Shown here piece by piece: positions 55,564 through 64,000 of a stretch of DNA of 64,000 bases. Position numbers and translations under genes: made by a program. Positions within the stretch are counted from its first letter, which is position 1. Every line of letters begins with the position of its first letter. Source of the stretch: Acinetobacter pullicarnis (GTDB lineage: Bacteria; Pseudomonadota; Gammaproteobacteria; Pseudomonadales; Moraxellaceae); the NCBI RefSeq assembly GCF_006352475.1, contig NZ_VCMZ01000001.1, positions 1,426,001-1,490,000 of the forward strand, read 5' to 3'. The notes beneath the pieces were generated by a model. It worked only from the letters and a program-made list of their open reading frames with translations. It ran no database searches and was not told the origin of the DNA.

Positions 55564-56943
55564 ATGAATCTGCTACTTATTGGTGTGTTATTGGCTCTTG
55601 TAGCAATTGCATATCAAATTGGACTCAGAAAAAGCCGAAACATCGCTGGTAAAGAACGTAACTCTGCTGCATTGCACTCGCGTCCAGGATATTACGGCGT
55701 GTTGGTCGCATTGTGGTGTGGTATACCAGCATTTCTTATTTTGGTTGTTTGGAATTTAGTTGAACCGAATATTTTAAAACACTTGGTTCTTGATAATATC
55801 CCTGCAAATGTAGTTGCATCGCTAGATCCATCTGAACTGCAAGTCATGGTTGAGCGTGTCAAATCAATTGCATCTGGTTTTGGGGTAAGTGACCAAGCAC
55901 AAGTATATGAACTCGCAGCAGCAGCTGAATTACAAAAATTTCAAACCGTTGGCACATTTGCGAAAATCGCAGTTGTGTTTTGTGCAGCATTGTTAGGCTT
56001 AATTTGGGCAAAAAAGAAAGTTGGCCAATCATATCGCGCACGTAATCAAGTTGAAAAAGCCATTAATTTGGCCTTGGCATTGTGCTCAGGCGTGGCGATT
56101 TTAACCACCATTGGCATTGTGATGTCAATGTTTAGTGAAGCCATGCGCTTCTTCAATTTTGTGAGTCCAATGGATTTCTTCTTCGGTACTGAGTGGAATC
56201 CAGGCTTCAGCACTTCGGGGAATGCTGAAGGAAGTTATGGTTTGCTACCATTACTTTGGGGCACATTGATGGTCAGTGTAATCGCCTTATTGGTGGCGGT
56301 GCCTGTCGGTCTCATGATTGCCATTTATTTAGCAGAATATGCGTCACCACGCCTTAGAGCTTGGGCAAAACCGATTATTGAAATTTTGGCGGGGATTCCG
56401 ACCATTGTTTACGGTGTGTTTGCCTTAATGGTGGTTGGTCCGTTCTTCAAATTTATTGGCGATACGGTTGGGGTTAATATCAATGCAACCAGTGCACTGA
56501 CCGCGGGTTTTGTGATGGGCATTATGATTATTCCATTTGTATCGTCACTCTCAGACGACATTATTACTCAAGTTCCACGTTCATTACGCGATGGTTCTTT
56601 AGGCTTAGGGGCAACCAAGTCAGAAACGATACGCCGTGTAGTAATGCCAGCAGCATTACCAGGGGTGATTGGCGCATTCTTATTGGCAACCTCTCGTGCG
56701 ATTGGCGAAACCATGATTGTGGTCTTGGCAGCAGGGAATAGTCCTTTGTTGCACGTTAATCCACTCGAAGCGGTATCAACCGTCACCATCACCATTGTCA
56801 ATCAATTGACAGGGGATACAGATTTCGCAAGCCCGCAGGCCTTGGTTGCATTTGCTTTGGGATTAACATTGTTTGTTATCACCTTAGGCCTAAATATTGT
56901 TGCACTGTTTATTGTGCGTAAATACCGGGAGCAATACGAATGA
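55564..56943 (+). CDS. pstC: phosphate ABC transporter permease PstC
   Basis: 459 aa inner-membrane permease. The first about 165 residues hold extra hydrophobic segments and a periplasmic or coiled stretch (DPSELQVMVERVKSIASGF) that E. coli PstC lacks. The core permease follows, with LLPLLWGTLMVSVIALLVAVPVGL and the coupling motif LRDGSLGLGATKSETIRRVVMPAALPGVIGA (here split: DGSLGLGATKSETIRRVV). The start is ATG 55564 because GGGGA lies 6 nt upstream; a GTG at 55540 would add eight residues and cover that site. It overlaps pstA by 4 nt (ATGA). Confidence 0.92.
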   Translation: MNLLLIGVLLALVAIAYQIGLRKSRNIAGKERNSAALHSRPGYYGVLVALWCGIPAFLILVVWNLVEPNILKHLVLDNIPANVVASLDPSELQVMVERVKSIASGFGVSDQAQVYELAAAAELQKFQTVGTFAKIAVVFCAALLGLIWAKKKVGQSYRARNQVEKAINLALALCSGVAILTTIGIVMSMFSEAMRFFNFVSPMDFFFGTEWNPGFSTSGNAEGSYGLLPLLWGTLMVSVIALLVAVPVGLMIAIYLAEYASPRLRAWAKPIIEILAGIPTIVYGVFALMVVGPFFKFIGDTVGVNINATSALTAGFVMGIMIIPFVSSLSDDIITQVPRSLRDGSLGLGATKSETIRRVVMPAALPGVIGAFLLATSRAIGETMIVVLAAGNSPLLHVNPLEAVSTVTITIVNQLTGDTDFASPQALVAFALGLTLFVITLGLNIVALFIVRKYREQYE

Positions 56944-58334
56944 GTACCTCAAATTCATCTTCAGCGGGTCAAAATACATTCGATCCTCGCGCCGCAGCTG
57001 AATTGCGTGAAAAGCGTAAGGCTACAATTCAAAAAACATTGGCAACGCGTCATCGTAAAGAAAAAACCTTCCGCATCTTTGGTTTTAGTGCGGTGATGAT
57101 TGGGCTGGCTTTCGTGGCCTTGCTATTCAGTAGTATTTTATATAAAGGTTTACCGGCTTTTTGGCAGGCGAGCGTTTCAGTTCCAGTTTATTTCGATCCG
57201 AAGATTATTGATGTCGGTCCGAAGCCAGTACAAACCAAGGATGAATCTCCAGCACAGTATCAAGAGCGCTATATTGATTGGCAAACCAAAATTGGTATGG
57301 TCGATTGGGATAGCATGATTGTGAATGCGATGATTGCGAAAGATCCAGCATTGGCAAAAGATCGTGATGAACTTGGTAGTATCTATACCAGTTCAGAAGC
57401 ATATCGCCTACGTGACATGCTATTCAATGATCCTGCATTGTTAGGTAAAACGGTCAATGTTAAGTTTTTAGCCGATGCAAATGTCGATGTTTGGGTGGCT
57501 GGCAATATTGATCGCACACTCCCAGATCAGCAACAGCAACTCAGTCCTGAATTGCGTAAAGTGGTTGATCAGATGCACGATCAGGGTTTACTTGAACGTA
57601 CCTTTAACATGCAGTTGTTTACCAATCCAGATTCGCGCAGCTCTCCAGCAACGGCAGGTTTGGCGGGTGCATTCATGGGCTCTTTGTTCATGATGTTGAT
57701 CGTGATCTTTATCTCGATTCCAATTGGTGTCGCCAGTGCGGTCTTTTTAGAAGAGTTTGCCAAGAAAAACTGGCTAACCGATGTAATTGAAGTCAATATC
57801 AATAACTTGGCAGCTGTTCCTTCGATTGTATTTGGTTTATTGGGTGCCTCGATCTTTATTGGATGGATGCATTTACCGATTTCAGCGCCTTTGGTGGGTG
57901 GTTTAGTATTAAGTCTAATGACTTTGCCAACGGTGATTATTACCACGCGTGCATCACTTAAAGCGGTACCACCATCTATTCGTCAAGCCGCACTGGGTCT
58001 TGGCGCCTCACGAGTGCAAACGGTATTCCACCATGTATTGCCATTGGCTTTACCTGGGATTTTAACCGGTGCCATTATCGGGGTTGCACAAGCTTTGGGT
58101 GAAACTGCACCATTGCTGTTAATTGGTATGAGTGCATTTGTTGCCAATGTTCCAATGTCTCCTTTAGACCAATCAACGGCATTGCCAGTACAAGTTTTCT
58201 TGTGGCAGGGCAATGAATTACGCAACTTCTTTGAAGGGCGAACAGCGGCTGCAATTATTGTATTGCTGGCACTGATGATTGGACTAAATAGCTTTGCGAT
58301 TTGGTTACGTAAGAAATTTGAAGTGCGTTGGTAA
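56940..58334 (+). CDS. pstA: phosphate ABC transporter permease PstA
   Basis: 464 aa. An N-terminal cytoplasmic basic stretch, one membrane helix (about 35-60) and a large periplasmic insert of about 160 residues (the DUF3333 type of long PstA) come before the permease core. That core has AGAFMGSLFMMLIVIFISIP and the coupling motif RQAALGLGASRVQTVFHHVL. It pairs with PstC to form the phosphate channel. The start overlaps the pstC stop by ATGA, so translation is coupled. pstB starts 15 nt after its stop. Confidence 0.93.
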   Translation: MSTSNSSSAGQNTFDPRAAAELREKRKATIQKTLATRHRKEKTFRIFGFSAVMIGLAFVALLFSSILYKGLPAFWQASVSVPVYFDPKIIDVGPKPVQTKDESPAQYQERYIDWQTKIGMVDWDSMIVNAMIAKDPALAKDRDELGSIYTSSEAYRLRDMLFNDPALLGKTVNVKFLADANVDVWVAGNIDRTLPDQQQQLSPELRKVVDQMHDQGLLERTFNMQLFTNPDSRSSPATAGLAGAFMGSLFMMLIVIFISIPIGVASAVFLEEFAKKNWLTDVIEVNINNLAAVPSIVFGLLGASIFIGWMHLPISAPLVGGLVLSLMTLPTVIITTRASLKAVPPSIRQAALGLGASRVQTVFHHVLPLALPGILTGAIIGVAQALGETAPLLLIGMSAFVANVPMSPLDQSTALPVQVFLWQGNELRNFFEGRTAAAIIVLLALMIGLNSFAIWLRKKFEVRW

Positions 58335-58349
58335 AAGAGGGCACACTAT

Positions 58350-59264
58350 ATGAATATTGTTGAAACTAAAAATTCCTTAGAAAAGGGCAAATCCGTGAAC
58401 CAAGATCACTCACAATTTACAGCGACTGAGTCCGAGCCTAAGCGCCAAAGTACTTCTTTTGTTTCACAATTTGATACGCCATCTTCAAATAAAAAAGAGA
58501 AGAATACGACGGTTAAATTGAGTGCAGAAGATGTCCATGTTTATTATGGAGATGCTGAGGCAATTAAAGGGATCGATTTACAAGTCTACGAAAATGAAGT
58601 GATTGCCTTTATTGGCCCTTCAGGTTGTGGTAAATCGACTTTCTTACGTACGCTGAACCGCATGAACGACACCATCGATATTTGCCGCGTTACGGGCAAA
58701 GTCACCTTAGATAATCAGGATATTTACGATCCGAATCTCGATGTGGTGTTACTTCGTGCACAAGTCGGTATGGTTTTCCAGAAGCCAAACCCATTTCCAA
58801 AATCTATTTTTGACAATGTCGCCTACGGTCCAAAACTGCATGGTTTGGCACGTGATAAATACGATATGGAAGAAATTGTAGAAAACAGCTTGCGTAAAGC
58901 AGGGCTGTGGGATGAAGTCAAAGATCGTCTCAATCAACCGGGTACGGGTCTATCTGGTGGTCAACAACAACGTTTGTGTATTGCACGAACCATTGCGGTG
59001 AGCCCAGAAGTGATTTTGATGGATGAGCCCTGTTCGGCACTTGATCCAATTGCAACGGCAAAAGTTGAAGAGTTGATTTCAGAGCTATCACATCAATACA
59101 CCATTGCGATCGTGACCCACTCAATGCAACAAGCTGCACGTGTTTCTGATCGTACTGCTTATTTCCACCTGGGTGATTTGATTGAGGTGAATGCAACTGA
59201 AAAAGTATTCACCCAACCTGAGCATCAACTTACCGAAGCCTATATTACGGGCCGATTCGGTTAA
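58350..59264 (+). CDS. pstB: phosphate ABC transporter ATP-binding protein PstB
   Basis: 304 aa ATPase that powers PstCA. Walker A is GPSGCGKST at residues 89-97, the Q-loop is [13 protein letters not shown], the ABC signature LSGGQQQR, Walker [14 protein letters not shown], and the switch His is in [16 protein letters not shown] Ser/Lys-rich N-terminal extension of about 50 residues precedes the usual PstB start ([14 protein letters not shown]). In-frame GTG/ATG choices inside it exist, but the ATG at 58350 is close to the pstA stop. phoU does not follow, unlike in enteric pst operons. Confidence 0.95.
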   Translation: MNIVETKNSLEKGKSVNQDHSQFTATESEPKRQSTSFVSQFDTPSSNKKEKNTTVKLSAEDVHVYYGDAEAIKGIDLQVYENEVIAFIGPSGCGKSTFLRTLNRMNDTIDICRVTGKVTLDNQDIYDPNLDVVLLRAQVGMVFQKPNPFPKSIFDNVAYGPKLHGLARDKYDMEEIVENSLRKAGLWDEVKDRLNQPGTGLSGGQQQRLCIARTIAVSPEVILMDEPCSALDPIATAKVEELISELSHQYTIAIVTHSMQQAARVSDRTAYFHLGDLIEVNATEKVFTQPEHQLTEAYITGRFG

Positions 59265-59281
59265 TATTTGATATTACATAG

Positions 59282-59305
59282 AAAAGAGCCGAATGGCTCT
59301 TTTTT
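59282..59305 (+). terminator. terminator of the pst operon
   Basis: AAAAGAGCC-GAAT-GGCTCTTTT stem with further Ts. Confidence 0.9.
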
Positions 59306-59399
59306 GCTTTTAAGTGAATTAAAATGAAAATCATATTGAAATTAAATAGGAACAGCCTAATCTAAAGACAATAAGCATATTTACGAGTAAAAATCATTT

Positions 59400-60362
59400 A
59401 TGTTATTTCATCTGCCCAAACTCCCTGCTGAAATTCGTATCAGCCATTTAAATGCACGTGTGAATGAGCAAAGAAAAAAAATTGCACAGACAACCTGTTC
59501 TAAATTTGAATTGCTGCAGTTTAGTCAACAGTTGTCCAAAGAAAGTCGGGTACGCAGAAAAAACAATCAAAAAGTTTATGTATTGGACTTTAAAGGGGAT
59601 ATGCAAGCCTCAGCAGTAGAGAATATCAGAGAAGAAATTACCTTGATTTTGGCAACGGCCAAAGCTGGGCGTGACCGTGTGATTCTGCGCTTAGAGAGCC
59701 CAGGTGGCATGGTGCATGGCTATGGCCTTGCAGCAGCGCAATTGGTGCGTTTGCGTGATGCAGGCTTTCAGTTGACCATCTGTGTCGATAAAGTCGCTGC
59801 TAGTGGTGGCTATATGATGGCGTGCATTGGTAGTGAAATTGTGGCGGCACCTTTTGCGATTATTGGTTCGATTGGTGTAGTGGCACAGGTGCCAAACTTT
59901 AATCGCCTGTTAAAAGAACATCATGTCGATTTTGAGTTATATACTGCGGGTCAATTCAAACGTACTGTCACCATGTTTGGTGAAAATACCGAAGAAGGTA
60001 AGCAGAAGTTTGAAGAAGAACTGCAACAAACCCATGTGTTGTTTAAACACTTTATTGAAAAATATCGTCCAAAACTCAATGTTGAAAAAGTGGCAACAGG
60101 CGAGCATTGGTATGGTCAAGATGCCTTTGATTTAAACCTGATTGATAAACTACAAACCTCAGATGAATATTTACTGGGTCTACTGACACAGCATGATGTC
60201 TACGTGATTCAAACCCGTCGTAAACCGACATTGGGTGAGAAACTGGGTCTTCAAGCTGCCCAATTGGCGGATGGTCTTGTACCATCGGTCATGAATAAAG
60301 TATTTGAAAGTTTAGCCAAGGCCAATCAGTCATTGGTTCAACTTCGAGATCCTAAGCTTTAA
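59400..60362 (+). CDS. sohB: SohB-like S49 family serine protease
   Basis: 320 aa protease of the SppA/SohB family. The Ser-Lys dyad is Ser135 in VAASGGYMMA and Lys187 in AGQFKRTVT; LESPGGMVHGYG and IGSIGVVAQVPN line the site. The C-terminal part has WYGQDAFDLNLIDKL. Unlike E. coli SohB there is no obvious N-terminal membrane helix; residues 1-60 are basic and charged. It may therefore be cytoplasmic or peripherally bound, or the true start may be missed, though no upstream in-frame start gives a helix within view. Confidence 0.87.
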   Translation: MLFHLPKLPAEIRISHLNARVNEQRKKIAQTTCSKFELLQFSQQLSKESRVRRKNNQKVYVLDFKGDMQASAVENIREEITLILATAKAGRDRVILRLESPGGMVHGYGLAAAQLVRLRDAGFQLTICVDKVAASGGYMMACIGSEIVAAPFAIIGSIGVVAQVPNFNRLLKEHHVDFELYTAGQFKRTVTMFGENTEEGKQKFEEELQQTHVLFKHFIEKYRPKLNVEKVATGEHWYGQDAFDLNLIDKLQTSDEYLLGLLTQHDVYVIQTRRKPTLGEKLGLQAAQLADGLVPSVMNKVFESLAKANQSLVQLRDPKL

Positions 60363-60416
60363 CAGTGTCCTTAAGCCGATTGTTAAAAGTCTTTAAGTGA
60401 ATCACTATAAAATTTT

Positions 60417-60454
60417 AAAATTCCCTCTCCTTTAAAAAGGTGGGGGAATTTTTT
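60417..60454 (+). terminator. terminator after sohB, REP-like sequence
   Basis: AAAATTCCC / GGGAATTTT outer stem with an inner CCTTT/AAAGG, followed by Ts. The CCCTCTCC stretch resembles the hairpin repeats near 45.0 kb. Confidence 0.78.
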
Positions 60455-60471
60455 CAAAGGGCTGTCGTGTT

Positions 60472-61032
60472 ATGAATATCGTACAAATAATCAATCAGCA
60501 TCACTTTGCGTTAAAGCGCGCCATTGAACAGTCGTCAGTACAGCAGCGTAAAAGCCTCGTCGCTGCAATTTTTAGCTTTTATCTTAAGTTGCCTTACTTT
60601 AAAGAAACGGTTGAAAAACACTATCAAATCAAGCTAGATCAGCAGCAAATCTTAGTAGATATTGCGCAAAACAAGCTAAGCGATTATCAAGCTAAAATTC
60701 AACAGGCCAATGCCCTTGTCGATGAATATGCCAATGATTCTGAGCATGGTTATGAGGAGTTGGAAGCGCTTGAAACCATGGCACTCGATGGCTTTTTTAT
60801 GCTGTTATCCGATCAGCATGACGCGCAAAACCTGATTGGCTTGTTCAGTAGTATTATTGAAGTCCTCGATTATTATGAAAACTTTTCAGATGATCCGAGC
60901 TATTGGAATGGTGTTTTAGCGCAAGAAATTGCATTCCAAGAAAAAATGATGCTTGAGATCACCTCTGAGAAAATTTTTGATGAATCCACTTATCGCGAAC
61001 GCTATCAGGAGATCCATTTTACGGATCTCTAA
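60472..61032 (+). CDS. hypothetical protein
   Basis: 186 aa, acidic and mostly helical, no signal peptide or membrane segment. I do not recognise the family. The central region (about 75-110) is rich in Glu, Asp and Ala and could form a coiled coil; the C-terminal part ends in acidic-aromatic residues (YRERYQEIHF). Its start is just after a terminator with TGTCGTGTT and no strong ribosome site. It is convergent with the DUF2238 gene, with 20 nt between the stops. Confidence 0.75.
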   Translation: MNIVQIINQHHFALKRAIEQSSVQQRKSLVAAIFSFYLKLPYFKETVEKHYQIKLDQQQILVDIAQNKLSDYQAKIQQANALVDEYANDSEHGYEELEALETMALDGFFMLLSDQHDAQNLIGLFSSIIEVLDYYENFSDDPSYWNGVLAQEIAFQEKMMLEITSEKIFDESTYRERYQEIHFTDL

Positions 61033-61052
61033 TCAGCTGTGTCGCAAAGGGG

Positions 61053-61691
61053 TTATTTCTTTGTCGCGATAATGCCGTAGCCCCAATGAATGAAGCCAGC
61101 AAAACAGGCACCGATAGTCGCGACAAACATATCCTTATGTGCGTCCCAGATATCGCCTTGTTGGCCATTGTAGTTTTCAGCATCTTCTGGGGAGAGGTGA
61201 AGCGCGATTGCCCATTCGATCCATTCATAGATCAGACTGGTTGCCATCACAAATTGAATCACCAATAAGCTGCGCTGAAATGTGGTGATATTGGGCAACC
61301 AACATTCAAATAAACGATTGAAAAATGGATAGAGCAACAGGCCATAGCTAAAATGGACCAGTCGATCATACATATTGCGCTGCCAACCCATCAGTTGATC
61401 GAGGTTGAAGCCAAACAGGTTTTGCGTCCATTCACTATAAGGCACATAAGAATATAAATAGTGCGCTGCAATCACATGAATTAACAGGAAAAATAGGTAG
61501 CAGCAGAAGCTAAAAAAGCTGAGACCGTACTTGCGTTGACAGACAAATAGGGCGATCAACATCAATAGCGTACCGAGTTGATGCAACAAGTAGTCTGAAA
61601 ATTCTAAGGGATTAATACTGGCGATGATAATCGCAATCGCCAATACCGCCAGTACAAGCAAGTGTTTAAGCTGGAATTTGTAGTCAAGCAT
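61053..61691 (-). CDS. DUF2238 membrane protein (YjdF-like)
   Basis: 212 aa with about five to six membrane helices. The DUF2238 motifs are present: MYDRLVHFSYGLLLYPFFNRL near the middle and QQGDIWDAHKDMFVATIGACFAG near the C-terminus, with conserved Asp and His residues facing the membrane surface. Function is unknown. ATG 61691 is used; a TTG six codons upstream (61709) is possible. Confidence 0.86.
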   Translation of the reverse strand: MLDYKFQLKHLLVLAVLAIAIIIASINPLEFSDYLLHQLGTLLMLIALFVCQRKYGLSFFSFCCYLFFLLIHVIAAHYLYSYVPYSEWTQNLFGFNLDQLMGWQRNMYDRLVHFSYGLLLYPFFNRLFECWLPNITTFQRSLLVIQFVMATSLIYEWIEWAIALHLSPEDAENYNGQQGDIWDAHKDMFVATIGACFAGFIHWGYGIIATKK

Positions 61692-61751
61692 GCTGTTCTT
61701 AAGTTTCAATTTTCAAAGGATTTTATAGCGATTTGTGCAAAATAGGAACAT

Positions 61752-61778
61752 AAAAAAACCAAGCCGAAGCTTGGTTTT
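61752..61778 (-). terminator. terminator after purB
   Basis: On the minus strand, AAAACCAAGC-TTCG-GCTTGGTTTT with a TTCG loop and a run of seven Ts. Confidence 0.92.
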
Positions 61779-61808
61779 AACGATTCAGTGAAACCAAATC
61801 AGATTGAT

Positions 61809-63206
<1,398 letters not shown>

Positions 63207-63250
63207 CTAAACTGTGCAATTAACTTCAAAATATGCCCGCAGTATCCTGC

Positions 63251-63985
63251 TTAAACCACCTGATACTGTAAGCGAGCGAGTGCTTGAATGTCTTGGAGTA
63301 ACTTACGTTTACTCCAAATCATATTCCATGAACTGCCACCAAGTTGACGCCATAAATGCGCCATTTGTAGCCCTGTAAATAAAGTGGCACGGATGCGATT
63401 GGTGTGTGCGCTATCTTTAAATGCCTCAGCATGACCACGCACCATAATCCGCGGATTAATCTGTCCGGCAGTATCGATATAGGTTTGTGCTAAATTGGCA
63501 AGAATACTGGGATGGGTATAGTTATTGTCGAAGAAGGAAAGCTGTTTTAGGATTTTCTGTTGAGATTGTTCAATGATTTCGACGAATTCGGGATTACGAT
63601 AAACCTTTTTTTCCAAGGCTAGCAGTGACATGGCATAGGTCATTGGAAGCTTGGCATCAGCCATTTTGGGGAGTTTTGATTTGGGCGATGGGTTAAAGGG
63701 ATGGGTGATACTGCTTTCTAGAGTTTTGAGGCCTAGGGAAATATCAGCAAGCTGATTAAAGAAATCCATGGTTTGGCTAGAAGAGTTTTCCGCAGCACGA
63801 ATGTTCAAGCTGGCTTTGATCAGATGTTCAAAATAGAAATTGCCACTTTCACCTGTACCTTGTCGCCCTGAAATCGCAGTCATGTGGGTGAGCTGTGTTG
63901 CTTGGAACACAGCGGCCAGTGCCAAAGCACGATTTTGACGATCGTTCAGAGTCTGAGGCTGTTGAAAAGGGAATAACTCAACCAT
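63251..63985 (-). CDS. hflD: high-frequency lysogenization protein HflD
   Basis: 244 aa helical peripheral membrane protein. In E. coli, HflD binds phage lambda CII and sits between mnmA (trmU) and purB. Family blocks are [21 protein letters not shown] at the start, [27 protein letters not shown] and [22 protein letters not shown] near the end. The native role outside lambda infection is unclear. The start is ATG at 63985, with AAAGGA 9-14 nt upstream. mnmA would be expected just outside the window. Confidence 0.93.
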   Translation of the reverse strand: MVELFPFQQPQTLNDRQNRALALAAVFQATQLTHMTAISGRQGTGESGNFYFEHLIKASLNIRAAENSSSQTMDFFNQLADISLGLKTLESSITHPFNPSPKSKLPKMADAKLPMTYAMSLLALEKKVYRNPEFVEIIEQSQQKILKQLSFFDNNYTHPSILANLAQTYIDTAGQINPRIMVRGHAEAFKDSAHTNRIRATLFTGLQMAHLWRQLGGSSWNMIWSKRKLLQDIQALARLQYQVV

Positions 63986-64000
63986 GCCTAATGTCCTTTA

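Overview
The window looks like a chromosomal stretch of an Acinetobacter-type gammaproteobacterium. DNA is low in G+C by eye. Pointers to this group are the dat-ddc pair (1,3-diaminopropane synthesis), a DesT/DesC/DesB-type desaturase locus in the Pseudomonas/Acinetobacter arrangement, hflD-purB, a TcyP-type cystine carrier, and the short G+C-rich hairpin repeats between genes. No rRNA, tRNA, CRISPR array, insertion sequence or prophage was recognised. Most of the window is housekeeping. The one clearly accessory stretch is a fimbrial island at about 21.4-29.26 kb.

Layout. 0-5.4 kb: hrpA (5' end outside the window), a KAS III-type ketoacyl synthase and a glutathione S-transferase. 5.5-8.3 kb, minus strand: thiG, thiS, a DUF423 membrane protein, rpoH and a TusA-like protein. 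8.7-11.1 kb: a cold-shock protein, a RhlB-type DEAD-box helicase and RluE. 11.6-15.7 kb: cystine carrier TcyP, an AraC regulator that overlaps it tail to tail, a TauE-type permease and a PhzF-family enzyme. 16.1-20.8 kb: a two-domain M16 peptidase, a GNAT acetyltransferase, a DUF3144 protein and an unknown protein.

21.0-29.26 kb: a truncated ABC exporter, then a chaperone-usher fimbrial cluster. It holds a major subunit, a decayed subunit, a second intact subunit, chaperone, usher and two-domain tip adhesin, with two roughly 800-bp very A+T-rich gaps. A 32-bp perfect palindrome with a T tract separates the last subunit gene from the chaperone. It could allow many subunits to be made per assembly machine.

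29.3-39.6 kb: CYTH/CHAD triphosphatase, DUF962 protein, thiE, hemL, a YceK-like lipoprotein, rluA, rapA and an Imm26-like protein. 39.7-44.8 kb: an AI-2E family permease, the DesT-like repressor divergent from a ferredoxin-reductase/desaturase pair, and a SMI1/KNR4 protein. 45.2-53.8 kb: a SIMPL-domain protein, dat-ddc, an Lrp-type regulator divergent from an indolepyruvate/phenylpyruvate decarboxylase, and aroP. The last three look like an aromatic amino acid uptake and catabolism module. 54.3-59.3 kb: pstSCAB preceded by three Pho half-sites at 11-bp spacing. 59.4-64 kb: sohB, an unknown protein, a DUF2238 membrane protein, purB and hflD.

I did not find a convincing wholly new system. The items most worth a second look are the fimbrial island (decayed middle subunit, palindromic attenuator, broken exporter at its edge), two immunity-type proteins without recognisable toxins, the long-range inverted repeat upstream of dat, and the hairpin repeat cluster at 44.8-45.2 kb.
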